Source: Streptomyces geranii
GTDB taxonomy: Bacteria > Actinomycetota > Actinomycetes > Streptomycetales > Streptomycetaceae
DNA: 64,000 nt
NCBI RefSeq assembly: GCF_002954775.1
Contig: NZ_PJME01000004.1
Span: 62,001 to 126,000 of the forward strand
Direction: 5' to 3'
Positions 16,033 to 24,038 of this stretch are shown piece by piece. The notes beneath the pieces are model-generated. The model saw only the letters and a list, made by a program, of their open reading frames with translations. It ran no database searches and was not told the DNA's origin. How positions within the stretch are numbered: the stretch's first letter is position 1; each line of letters begins with the position of its first letter. Made by a program: the position numbers and the translations under genes.

Positions 16033-17418
16033 ATGACCGCCGAACCGTCGGCCCGCACAGCGCCGCAGGGCGAACTCATCACTCCGCGGACGGGGACCCC
16101 GGGCCTGCCGCCGGCCGAGTCCTTCGACGCGCTCGGCCTGCCGCCGAAGCTGCTGGCGACACTGACGGACCTCGGCGTGACGGAGCCCTTCCCGATCCAG
16201 GCGGCGACCCTGCCCAACGCGCTGGCCGGCCGCGACGTCCTCGGCCGCGCCCGCACCGGCTCCGGCAAGACGCTCGCCTTCGGGCTCGCGCTCCTCGTCC
16301 GTACGGCGGGACTGCGCGCGGAGGCGAAGCGGCCCCTCGCGCTGGTGCTGGTGCCGACCCGGGAGCTGGCACAGCAGGTCGGCGACGCGCTGGAGCCGTA
16401 CACGCGGGCCCTGGACGTACGCCTCGCGACCGTGGTCGGCGGGCTGTCGATCAACAAGCAGCAGGCGCAGCTGCGGGCCGGCGCCGAGGTGCTCATCGCG
16501 ACGCCGGGACGGCTGACCGACCTGGTGTCCCGCCGGGACTGCCTCCTGAACCATGTCCGGATCACCGTGCTGGACGAGGCCGACCAGATGTGCGACCTGG
16601 GCTTTCTGCCGCAGGTCTCCGAACTGGTCGGCCAGGTCCGTCCCGACGGGCAGCGGCTGCTGTTCTCGGCCACCCTCGACCGCAACGTCGACCAGCTGGT
16701 CCGCGACCACCTGCACGACCCGGTGCTCGCGACGGTCGACCGGGTGGCGGGCTCGGTCACCACCATGGAGCACCACGTCCTGAACATCCACGCCGCCGAC
16801 AAGTACGCGACCGCGACCGAGATCGCCGCCCGCGACGGCCGGGTCCTGATGTTCCTCGACACCAAGTCCGGCGTCGACCAGTTCACCCGGCACCTGCGCG
16901 CCAGCGGGGTCCGGGCGGGCGCCCTGCACAGCGGCAAGTCGCAGCCCCAGCGCACGCACACGCTCGGCCAGTTCAAGGACGGCGAGATCACCGTGCTGGT
17001 CGCCACCAACGTGGCGGCGCGCGGCATCCACATCGAGGCGCTCGACCTCGTCGTCAACGTCGACCCGCCCGCCGACGCCAAGGAGTACCTGCACCGAGGC
17101 GGGCGTACGGCGCGGGCGGGGGAGTCCGGGAAGGTGGTCACCCTGGTCACCCCCAACCAGCGGCGCGACGTCAACCGCATGATGACCGACGCGGGCATCC
17201 GGCCGACGGTCGTCCAGGTGCGCTCGGGCGAGGAGAAGCTGACCGCCATCACCGGCGCGAAGCGCCCGCCGACCGAGACGAAGGCCGCCACCGGCAACGC
17301 CCCCTTCCGGGGCATGGGCACCCGCCCGGGCCGCCCCGCGAAGGAGTCCCGCAAGGCCGCCGAGGCCCGCAAGACGGCGGAAGCCCGCGCCGCCGCCCGG
17401 GTGCGCAAGGGGCGCTGA
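16033..17418 (+). CDS. DEAD-box ATP-dependent RNA helicase
   Basis: A 461-residue RNA helicase. All core motifs are readable: Q motif (PFPIQAATLP), I (ARTGSGKT), Ia (PTRELAQQ), Ib (TPGRL), II (DEAD in VLDEADQM), III (SAT), the IV-V region (VATNVAARGIHI) and VI (HRGGRTARAG). The C terminus is basic and Ala/Lys/Arg-rich (residues ~415-461), as in RNA-binding tails. It unwinds RNA duplexes, probably in ribosome assembly or cold response. ATG 16033 is preceded by GGAAGG. Its stop lies 7 bases before the palindromic element that starts at 17425, so that element sits in its 3' flank. Confidence 0.93.
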   Translation: MTAEPSARTAPQGELITPRTGTPGLPPAESFDALGLPPKLLATLTDLGVTEPFPIQAATLPNALAGRDVLGRARTGSGKTLAFGLALLVRTAGLRAEAKRPLALVLVPTRELAQQVGDALEPYTRALDVRLATVVGGLSINKQQAQLRAGAEVLIATPGRLTDLVSRRDCLLNHVRITVLDEADQMCDLGFLPQVSELVGQVRPDGQRLLFSATLDRNVDQLVRDHLHDPVLATVDRVAGSVTTMEHHVLNIHAADKYATATEIAARDGRVLMFLDTKSGVDQFTRHLRASGVRAGALHSGKSQPQRTHTLGQFKDGEITVLVATNVAARGIHIEALDLVVNVDPPADAKEYLHRGGRTARAGESGKVVTLVTPNQRRDVNRMMTDAGIRPTVVQVRSGEEKLTAITGAKRPPTETKAATGNAPFRGMGTRPGRPAKESRKAAEARKTAEARAAARVRKGR

Positions 17419-17424
17419 CTCTAG

Positions 17425-17595
17425 GTCCTGTCGTCAAATTCCCGTCGTCGCCCGAAGGGCGGCCCTGCGGCGTCAGGTGCGTGCTCCCGGCGTGCCGGGC
17501 CCTGACTCGCGTACTGGACGTACTCGGGTCAGGGCCCGGTGCGGCGGGAGTGCGTGCATGGCGTCGCGGGGCAGACGGGAATTTGACGACAGGGC
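17425..17595. repeat. 171-bp palindromic MITE-like element flanked by CTAG
   Basis: The ends are near-perfect inverted repeats: GTCCTGTCGTCAAATTCCCG... on the left and ...CGGGAATTTGACGACAGGGC on the right (22 bases, one mismatch). The interior is also largely self-complementary, with CCGGGCCCTGAC at 17496 paired with the GTCAGGGCCCGG that follows, around CGTACTGGACGTACTCG. CTAG flanks both sides (17421-17424 and 17596-17599). I see no coding capacity. The terminal sequence is one I recognise as dispersed in Streptomyces genomes. A non-autonomous mobile element is the best reading; it may also act as a terminator for the helicase gene. Confidence 0.7.
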
Positions 17596-17599
17596 CTAG

Positions 17600-19041
17600 T
17601 AGTGCTTGGGCAGGTTCACTCGCCGGTGGCGTGTCCGTTTGATCGCTTGTTCCGTTGACCTGTTGTGATGGGTGGGGAGCTTGCCGCGGTCCGGTGTGAT
17701 CTCGAGGACTTCGCGGCAGAGATGTTCGAGCCGTTCGCGCGGGCGGATCAACGCCGGTGGGGAACGGTCTATCTGCGGGGCCTGCTGCTGGACGGGCGGC
17801 GCAAGTCGGTGGAACCGATGGCCGCCCGCCTGGGCGAGGACGGCAACCGGCAGGCCCTGGCGAACTTCATCACCACCAGCCCGTGGGACGCGGCGCATGT
17901 CCGCGCCCGCCTGGCCTGGCGGATGCAGCAGGTGGTCAAGCCGACCGCGCTGATCGTGGATGACACAGGCTTCCTCAAGGACGGGGACGCCTCGGCGTGT
18001 GTGGCCCGGCAGTACACCGGCACCGCGGGCAAGGTCACCAACTGTCAGGCCGGGGTGTCCCTGCACCTGGCCTCCGACGACGCGTCGGCTGCTGTCGACT
18101 GGCGTCTGTTCCTGCCCGAGAGCTGGGATCCCGCCTCGTCCAAGGCCGATCCGGGCAAGGTGGCCCGCCGCACCACGTGCGGCATCCCCACCGACGTCGG
18201 ACACGTCGAGAAGTGGCAGCTGGCCCTGGACATGATCGACGAGACCAGGTCGTGGGGCATCGACGTCCCGATCGTCGTCGCCGACGGCGGTTACGGCGAT
18301 ACCGCAGCCTTCCGGCTGGGCCTGGAAGAACGCGGGCTCGGCTACGCGGTCGGCATCTCCACCACGACCACCGCCCACCCGGAAACGGCACGGCCGCATA
18401 CCCCGCCCTACGGCGGTCGCGGCCCTCGGCCCCAGCCGGTTTATCCCGAGGCGGCCAGGACGGTGAAGAAGCTGGTTATCGAGGCCGGCAAGCAGACAGC
18501 CCGGCCGGTGCAGTGGCGGGAAGGCTCCCGCCCGGGCAGCGGCCGCAGCGGCGTCAAGCGCATGTACTCCCGCTTCGTGGCCCTGCGCGTGCGGCCCGCC
18601 GGACGCGAGATCCGCAAAGCCTGCGACGGCCCGGAACTGCCCGTCTGCTGGCTGCTGGCCGAATGGCCCGCCGACCAGCCCGAACCCGTCCAGTTCTGGC
18701 TGTCCAACCTTCCCGCCGACACGGCGCTGGCCACCCTCGTGCGCACCGCGAAACTACGCTGGCGCATCGAGCACGACTACCGCGAGATGAAGCAGACCCT
18801 GGGCCTGGCCCACTTCGAAGGCCGCACCTGGCGAGGCTGGCACCACCACGTCACCCTCGTCTCCGTCGCACACGCCTTTTGCACCCTTCAGCGCATCACC
18901 CGGTCCCCAAAAGAGACGGCGCCGGCCTGAGCCTCTACCAGGTCGCCCGCGAACTGCAGCTACTCCTCGCGGTCTGGACCGGCGCCTGCCCCACCTGTCA
19001 CCGCAACATGCCAGAACCGATACCGACCTGACCAAGCACTA
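17600..19041 (+). mobile_element. IS701-family insertion sequence with CTAG target duplication
   Basis: A 1442-bp element. The left end TAGTGCTTGGGCAGGT (17600-17615) and the inverted right end ACCTGACCAAGCACTA (19026-19041) match over 16 bases with one mismatch. CTAG is duplicated on both sides (17596-17599 and 19042-19045), the 4-bp YTAR target typical of IS701. It carries one transposase gene. It inserted exactly between the palindromic element and the response-regulator gene, and the right CTAG supplies the TAG stop of that gene. Confidence 0.88.
17668..18930 (+). CDS. IS701-family transposase (C terminus in the -1 frame)
   Basis: A 420-residue DDE transposase in frame 0. DDE candidates are the VDDTG pair (Asp99/Asp100, counted from GTG 17665), the VADGGYGD aspartate and the glutamate of RIEHDYREMKQ (YREMK signature). 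The 0 frame stops at 18930 after RSPKETAPA. The -1 frame stays open to 19031 and continues the protein naturally: RDGAGLSLYQVARELQLLLA, then VWTGACPTCHRN. A slippery CCCAAAA heptamer at 18906-18912 (C CCA AAA in frame 0) is exactly where the frames diverge. Either the longer form is made by -1 slippage or the gene has a one-base change. Start could be GTG 17665. Confidence 0.8.
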   Translation: MGGELAAVRCDLEDFAAEMFEPFARADQRRWGTVYLRGLLLDGRRKSVEPMAARLGEDGNRQALANFITTSPWDAAHVRARLAWRMQQVVKPTALIVDDTGFLKDGDASACVARQYTGTAGKVTNCQAGVSLHLASDDASAAVDWRLFLPESWDPASSKADPGKVARRTTCGIPTDVGHVEKWQLALDMIDETRSWGIDVPIVVADGGYGDTAAFRLGLEERGLGYAVGISTTTTAHPETARPHTPPYGGRGPRPQPVYPEAARTVKKLVIEAGKQTARPVQWREGSRPGSGRSGVKRMYSRFVALRVRPAGREIRKACDGPELPVCWLLAEWPADQPEPVQFWLSNLPADTALATLVRTAKLRWRIEHDYREMKQTLGLAHFEGRTWRGWHHHVTLVSVAHAFCTLQRITRSPKETAPA

Positions 19042-19710
19042 CTAGGGCTTCGCCCTGACCAGGCCGGCGTCGTACGCCGTGATCACCGCCTGGATGCGGT
19101 CGCGGGCGCCGATCTTGGCGAGGACGCGGCCGACGTGCTTCTTGACGGTCGACTCGGTGAGGACGAGCCGTTCGGCGATCTCGCTGTTGGTCCAGCCCTG
19201 TGCGACGGCGATCAGCACCTCGCGCTCCCGGTCGCTGAGCGACCGCAGCCGGGGGTCGACGGCCGCCGGGGCGCCGGGCGGGGCGAGGACCTGGTGGGCG
19301 TAGGCGTCCAGGAGGCGGCGGGTGAGGCGGGGGGCCACGACGGCGTCGCCGGTCGCCACCGCGTGGATGCCCGCGACGAGTTCCTCGGGGCGGGCGTCCT
19401 TGAGCAGGAAGCCGCTGGCACCGGCCCGCAGACCTTCGTACGCGTACTCGTCGAGGTCGAAGGTCGTCACGATGAGTACGCGGGTGCGGGCGCCGGTGGC
19501 GGTGATGCGGCGGGTGGCCTCCAGGCCGTCCATGCCGGGCATCCGGATGTCCATCAGGACGACGTCGGGACGGAGTTCGGCGGCCAGCCGGACCGCCTCG
19601 GCGCCGTGCGCGGCCTCGCCGACCGGGGTCAGGCCCGGGGTGCCCTCGATGAGCATGCGGAAGCCCATGCGCTGCAGGGGCTGGTCGTCGGCGATCAGCA
19701 CGGTGGTCAT
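19042..19710 (-). CDS. NarL/FixJ-type response regulator
   Basis: A 222-residue response regulator. The receiver domain has the acidic pair in LIADDQ, phospho-acceptor Asp54 (VVLMDIRMPGMDG) and Lys in FLLKDARPEE. The C-terminal LuxR HTH is LSDREREVLIAVAQGWTNSEIAERLVLTESTVKKHVGRVLAKIG. It starts at ATG 19710, overlapping the kinase stop by 4 bases. Its TAG stop (19042-19044) is part of the CTAG duplicated by the IS, so the IS inserted immediately after the last codon without changing the protein. It is the partner of the kinase upstream and probably controls the ABC transporter in the same operon. Confidence 0.92.
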   Translation of the reverse strand: MTTVLIADDQPLQRMGFRMLIEGTPGLTPVGEAAHGAEAVRLAAELRPDVVLMDIRMPGMDGLEATRRITATGARTRVLIVTTFDLDEYAYEGLRAGASGFLLKDARPEELVAGIHAVATGDAVVAPRLTRRLLDAYAHQVLAPPGAPAAVDPRLRSLSDREREVLIAVAQGWTNSEIAERLVLTESTVKKHVGRVLAKIGARDRIQAVITAYDAGLVRAKP

Positions 19711-21077
19711 GACAGGTGTTCTCCCGAGGCGGGCGGGGCGGGCGCGGAGGGCGCGTCGAGGACGACGTCCACCAGCCAGCCGTGGCCGGTGTCGCGCGGC
19801 CCGATGGTGACGGCACCGCTGTACATGGCGGCCCGCTGACGGATGCCGACCACGCCGTGACCGGTGTCTCCGGTGTCCGGAGCGGCCTTCGCAGACGCGC
19901 CCTGGGGCAGACCCGTGTCCTCGACCCGTACTCGGACCCGGCCGGCGTCGGCGGCCACGGTGACCTCGGCGCTGGAGCCCGTACCCGCGTGCTTGATCGT
20001 GTTGGTCAGCGCTTCCTGGACGATGCGGTAGACGGTGAGCTGGACGCCGCTGGTCAGTGCGTCGAGTTCGCCCACCGTCCGGTAGGTCACCGTCAGCCCC
20101 GCCGCGCGGACCCGGGACAGCAGGAGGTCCAGGTCGTGGATGCCGGGCTGCGGGTTGAGCAGGCGTACGTCGTCCTCCTCCTCGCGCAGGACACCCAGCA
20201 CCCGGCGGAGTTCGCCCATGGCCTGGCGGCCGGTGTCGCCGAGGATGCGCAGGGCCTCGGCGGACTTCTCGCCCCGGTTGGCGGCGAGGGTCGCGGCGCC
20301 GTCGGCGACGCTGACCATGACGGAGAGGTTGTGGCCGACGATGTCGTGCATCTCGCGCGCGACCCGGGACCGCTCGGCGGCGGCGGTCAGCCGCACCCGC
20401 TGGTCGCGCTCGACCTCCAGCCGGGCGGCCCGGTCCTCCAGCGCCGCCAGGTACATCCGGCGGATGCGCAGCGTCAGACCGACGGCGATGGCCGCCGTCG
20501 TCGTCCCCAGCAGGAAGAACATGGCGAGCAGCGGCGGCTCGACGGGCACCAGGACGAACACCGCCAGGGCGACCTGGACACCGGCCACCGCGGCGGCCCA
20601 GCCCAGCTTCCGCAGCGATCCGTGCAGGGCGAGGCTGTACAGCGCGACCAGCATGCTCATGCCGGCCTGCTGCCAGATGCCCAGGGACCACTGGACGAGG
20701 GACACCAGCGCGATGACGAAGAAGGTGACGGCCGGGGCCCTGCGCCGCCACCACAGCGGCACGACGAGCGCCATGGCGAAGGCGAACAGGACGCCGGTCG
20801 GATGGGTGCTGTTGCGGACCGTGTCCTCGAAGGGACCGCTTCTCTCATGGGAGAACACGTCCGGCAGGCTGGTGAGGGCGACGAACAGGACCACCGCCGT
20901 GTCCAGCAGCCACGGATGCCGCCGGTCCAGCCGCTGTCTGCGGCTCTGGTCCCGCAGCAGTCTGCCCAGCAGCGGATGTGTCCAGGCGGCGTCGAACCCG
21001 GAGGACGGCGCGAACGCCGCCTCCGGGGCCGGGTGTGCGGGGCCGGCTGCCGCCCGCTCGGGACTCATGAGCCTCAT
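19707..21077 (-). CDS. sensor histidine kinase (HPK7-type)
   Basis: A 456-residue kinase with about four to six transmembrane helices in residues ~55-200, then a HisKA_3 dimerisation domain with the phospho-accepting His in REMHDIVGHNLSVM and an HATPase_c domain (QEALTNTIKHAGTGS, DTGHGVVGIRQRAAM). ATG 21077 and ATG 21068 are both possible; GGGGAC precedes the first. The fourth, translationally coupled order of genes is ATPase-permease-kinase-regulator, typical of drug- or peptide-responsive efflux modules in Streptomyces. The signal is unknown. Confidence 0.9.
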   Translation of the reverse strand: MRLMSPERAAAGPAHPAPEAAFAPSSGFDAAWTHPLLGRLLRDQSRRQRLDRRHPWLLDTAVVLFVALTSLPDVFSHERSGPFEDTVRNSTHPTGVLFAFAMALVVPLWWRRRAPAVTFFVIALVSLVQWSLGIWQQAGMSMLVALYSLALHGSLRKLGWAAAVAGVQVALAVFVLVPVEPPLLAMFFLLGTTTAAIAVGLTLRIRRMYLAALEDRAARLEVERDQRVRLTAAAERSRVAREMHDIVGHNLSVMVSVADGAATLAANRGEKSAEALRILGDTGRQAMGELRRVLGVLREEEDDVRLLNPQPGIHDLDLLLSRVRAAGLTVTYRTVGELDALTSGVQLTVYRIVQEALTNTIKHAGTGSSAEVTVAADAGRVRVRVEDTGLPQGASAKAAPDTGDTGHGVVGIRQRAAMYSGAVTIGPRDTGHGWLVDVVLDAPSAPAPPASGEHLS

Positions 21078-21094
21078 TGTCCCCGGCCCGCCGC

Positions 21095-21931
21095 TCACGC
21101 GTCGCTGCGGACCAGCCGGTACGCCGCCCCGGCGAGGGTCAGCGCCACCCAGCCGGCGAAGACGGCGAGGCCCGCTCCGGGCGAGAGGGCGTCGGAGGAC
21201 TCGTGCAGGGCGTACACGGCCGAGCCCGCGTTGCTGGGGAAGTACGGGTTGATGTTGTCGTACAGCGAGTCCGGCAGCAGCGAGGCCAGGCCGGGCAGGA
21301 TCAGCAGAACACCGACCAGGACCGCGATGGCGCCGGCGGAGGAGCGCAGCAGCACACCCAGGGCGACACCGAACACGGCGACCAGACCGAGGTAGACCCC
21401 GGCACCTGCCAGGCTGCGCAGCACCCCGTCGTCGCTCAGGGACAGGGCGATCTTCTCGCCGTCCAGACCGAGGGTGCCCAGCTGGAAGGCGGCCAGCGCG
21501 CCGACGGTGGAGAGGACCAGGGCGACGGGCCCGATCACGGCGGCCTTCGACCACAGCACGGGCAGCCGGCGCGGTACGGCGGTGAGGGTGGAGCGGATCA
21601 TGCCGGTGCTGTACTCGCCCGCCGACAGCAGCACCCCGAGGACGCCGACGGCCAGCGAGGCGAAGGTCACCCCGAGCAGCGCGAGACTCACCGCGTCCTG
21701 GGTGCCGGAGCCCGGACCGCCGGGCGGCCCGCCGTCGGCGACGACGTCCGGACTGTAGGTGGCGGAGGCGATGGCACCGAGGGCGACCAGCAGGAGCAGG
21801 GAGACGCCCAGGGTGATCCAACTGGAGCGCAGCGACCAGAACTTGGCCCACTCCGAACGCAGTACCCGCAGGGCGGTCACCTTGCGCACGGTCGTGCGGA
21901 CGGGAGCCGCGGAAAGGGTGTCGGTGGTCAT
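21095..21931 (-). CDS. ABC-2 type transporter permease
   Basis: A 278-residue membrane protein with six hydrophobic segments; LRSEWAKFWSLRSSWITLGVSL is the usual start of Streptomyces ABC-2 permeases paired with drug-type ATPases. It overlaps the ATPase stop by one base (TGATG) and is followed by the kinase. With the ATPase it should form a half-transporter dimer that exports a hydrophobic compound or peptide. Confidence 0.88.
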   Translation of the reverse strand: MTTDTLSAAPVRTTVRKVTALRVLRSEWAKFWSLRSSWITLGVSLLLLVALGAIASATYSPDVVADGGPPGGPGSGTQDAVSLALLGVTFASLAVGVLGVLLSAGEYSTGMIRSTLTAVPRRLPVLWSKAAVIGPVALVLSTVGALAAFQLGTLGLDGEKIALSLSDDGVLRSLAGAGVYLGLVAVFGVALGVLLRSSAGAIAVLVGVLLILPGLASLLPDSLYDNINPYFPSNAGSAVYALHESSDALSPGAGLAVFAGWVALTLAGAAYRLVRSDA

Positions 21932-22860
21932 CAGGCGGCCTTTCGTGCGGTGTCGGCGGGGGCGCTCTGGTACTCGACGGCGTCATGGGTGAGCGCCATG
22001 AAGGCCTCCTCCAGGGAGACGGCCTGCGGGGTGAGTTCGTACAGCGCGATCCCGTGCTCGGCGGCGACCGCCCCGATCTCCCGGGCGCTGCGCCCCGACA
22101 CCACCAGTTCCTCGGCGGCGGACGAGCTGACGACGACGTCCGGGCCCGCCAGCAGCGAACGCAGCCGTACGGCCTCGGTGGTGGAGACCTTCACACCGCC
22201 GCCGCCCGCCTCCCGCACGAAGTCGTCGACCGTGGTGTCCGCGAGGAGCCGGCCCCGGCCGATGATCACGAGGTGGTCGGCGATCAGCGCGGTCTCGCTC
22301 ATCAGGTGCGAGGAGAGCATCACCGCCCGGCCCTCGTCGGCCAGCGAGCGCAGCAGGTTGCGTACCCACAACACGCCCTCCGGATCGAGGCCGTTGACCG
22401 GTTCGTCCAGCATGACGATCGCCGGGTCGGCGAGCAGCGCCGAGGCGATGCCGAGCCGCTGGCCCATCCCGAGCGAGAAGGCGCCGACCCGCTTCCCGGC
22501 CACGCTGGTCAGCCCCGCCAGCTCGATGACCTCGTCGACCCGGCCGCGCGAGATGCCGTGGGTGTGCGCGAGCGCCATCAGGTGGTTGAACGCCGTACGC
22601 CCCGGGTGGACGGACTTGGCCTCCAGCAGGGAGCCGATCTCGTGCAACGGCGCCGGGTGCTTCGCGTAGGAGCGCCCGTTGACCGTGACCGAGCCGCCCG
22701 TGGGGGCGTCCAGGCCGATGATCATGCGCATGGTCGTGGACTTGCCCGCGCCGTTGGGGCCGAGGAAGCCGGTCACCTCACCCGGTTTGACGGTGAAGCT
22801 CAAGTGGTCGACGACCGTCTTGTCGCCGTACCGCTTCGTCAGCTCACGCGCTTCGATCAT
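21931..22860 (-). CDS. ABC transporter ATP-binding protein (drug-export type)
   Basis: A 309-residue ATPase: Walker A GPNGAGKST (residues ~34-42), signature FSLGMGQRLGIASALL, Walker B IVMLDEP, H-loop SSHLMSE. The C-terminal ~90 residues form the extension found in DrrA/CcmA-like exporters. It is the first gene of a four-gene operon with its permease and two-component system. An 18-bp perfect palindrome lies 116 bases upstream of its start. Confidence 0.92.
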   Translation of the reverse strand: MIEARELTKRYGDKTVVDHLSFTVKPGEVTGFLGPNGAGKSTTMRMIIGLDAPTGGSVTVNGRSYAKHPAPLHEIGSLLEAKSVHPGRTAFNHLMALAHTHGISRGRVDEVIELAGLTSVAGKRVGAFSLGMGQRLGIASALLADPAIVMLDEPVNGLDPEGVLWVRNLLRSLADEGRAVMLSSHLMSETALIADHLVIIGRGRLLADTTVDDFVREAGGGGVKVSTTEAVRLRSLLAGPDVVVSSSAAEELVVSGRSAREIGAVAAEHGIALYELTPQAVSLEEAFMALTHDAVEYQSAPADTARKAA

Positions 22861-22975
22861 GGGAGTGGCCTTCCTGCCTCGAACACGGCTGCGGATGCAC
22901 CGCGGCGTCTGCTGTCGAAACTACGAGACGCACTGGTCACGACCGTGGGACCACAGGGGACACTCCGGTGACCGG

Positions 22976-22993
22976 GTGGTACCGCGGTACCAC
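22976..22993. promoter_or_regulatory. 18-bp perfect palindrome upstream of the ABC/two-component operon
   Basis: GTGGTACCGCGGTACCAC is its own reverse complement. It sits between the ATPase start (22860) and the end of the sirtuin gene (23061), so only the ABC operon can have its promoter here. A dimeric regulator site is the obvious reading, possibly for the operon's own response regulator. Confidence 0.45.
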
Positions 22994-23060
22994 TGGCGGG
23001 TCCTTCGCAAGCGGTACGTGAGCGGCCGTCAGGAGGCGCGGCCGTGCGCGGCGGGAACCG

Positions 23061-23930
23061 TCAGGAGGCGCCGTCGTCCAGGAGCCGGTCCGCGCCGAAG
23101 GGGAGGGACAGCGCGCGGTCGCCCAGATCGGCGGGGACCTCGGGGTGGCCCGGGTTGATCCGCACCAGGCGGGCGCCAGGGGTGTGGCGTACGAGGCTCT
23201 CCATGGGCCGGCGGATCACGCCCGGGGTGTTGAACCCGGCGCCGATCTCCACGACGAGCAACCGGCCGCCGGTGGTCTCCCGGTCCAGCCACTCGGCCAG
23301 TCGCCGCCCGGCGGGCAGGTGGGCGTCGTCGACGAACCCGGGGCCGACCCGGACGTTCGGGAAGACCTCGCCACCGCAGTCCGGGCACCGGGGCAGGGCC
23401 GCCGGGTCGGTCACCCGGCCGCTCTCCCGGTCGTACGCCGCGAGGACGGTGTCGAGGAACGGCCTGCTCGGCCAGGTCTCGCGCGTGCAGGGCACCGTGC
23501 ACTGCAGCCGGCCGTAGTCGCCCTGCGGGGTGAAGACCCGGTCCGCCGCGAAGCCGTTGCGGGCGAACAGGGCGTCCACGTTCGACGTCATCACCCAGTG
23601 GTCGCGGTCGCCGACCAGGGCCCGCAGCCGCCGGTAGAGCGGGTTCGGGGCGGTGCCGTACCTGATGTCGTCGATGTGGACGGCCCAGTAGCCCCACATC
23701 ATGTCCGCCGGCAGCGGCACGCCCAGCAGATAGCGCGAACGCAGACCGAGCCGGTACAGCGCGGGCAGGAGCTGCCGGAAGCGTTCGGTGTCGCCGTAGT
23801 CGTAGCCCGCGGCGGCGCTGAGGCCCGCACCGGCCGCGATCAGGACCCGGTCCGCCTCGCCCAGCCAGTCACGGAACGTCCCGTCGGCCCGGGCCGCGGA
23901 GAGAGGGGAGTTGCTGCTCGTGGCGCTCAC
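23061..23930 (-). CDS. class M sirtuin (SirTM), protein ADP-ribosyltransferase
   Basis: A 289-residue Sir2-fold protein. GAGLSAAAG (residues 34-42) binds NAD. TSNVD (115-119) gives Asn117. The usual catalytic His is replaced by Gln136 in QGDYG, a hallmark of the macrodomain-linked class M sirtuins, which ADP-ribosylate protein (lipoyl-carrier GcvH-L in Streptococcus and Staphylococcus) rather than deacetylate. Zinc cysteines are Cys144, Cys148, Cys182 and Cys185. The GTG start at 23930 has GAAGGA four bases upstream. A macrodomain hydrolase lies 1 kb away across an AraC-like gene. The target here is unknown; no GcvH-like or lipoate-ligase gene is in the window. Confidence 0.85.
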   Translation of the reverse strand: MSATSSNSPLSAARADGTFRDWLGEADRVLIAAGAGLSAAAGYDYGDTERFRQLLPALYRLGLRSRYLLGVPLPADMMWGYWAVHIDDIRYGTAPNPLYRRLRALVGDRDHWVMTSNVDALFARNGFAADRVFTPQGDYGRLQCTVPCTRETWPSRPFLDTVLAAYDRESGRVTDPAALPRCPDCGGEVFPNVRVGPGFVDDAHLPAGRRLAEWLDRETTGGRLLVVEIGAGFNTPGVIRRPMESLVRHTPGARLVRINPGHPEVPADLGDRALSLPFGADRLLDDGAS

Positions 23931-24038
23931 GTGTCCTTCGTACCCTTTCCATTTTCCGCCGCACCGGCACCTTGCCGAGACGGCGTGACCTCGAACGTAC
24001 GAGGAGGAACCGGTGCGGGCCGGATACACTTCCGACTG

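Noticed and set aside
15795..17642. 615-residue open frame over the helicase
   Set aside because: Wrong-frame shadow of the DEAD-box gene; Arg/Pro-rich with no motif, while the other frame shows every helicase motif.
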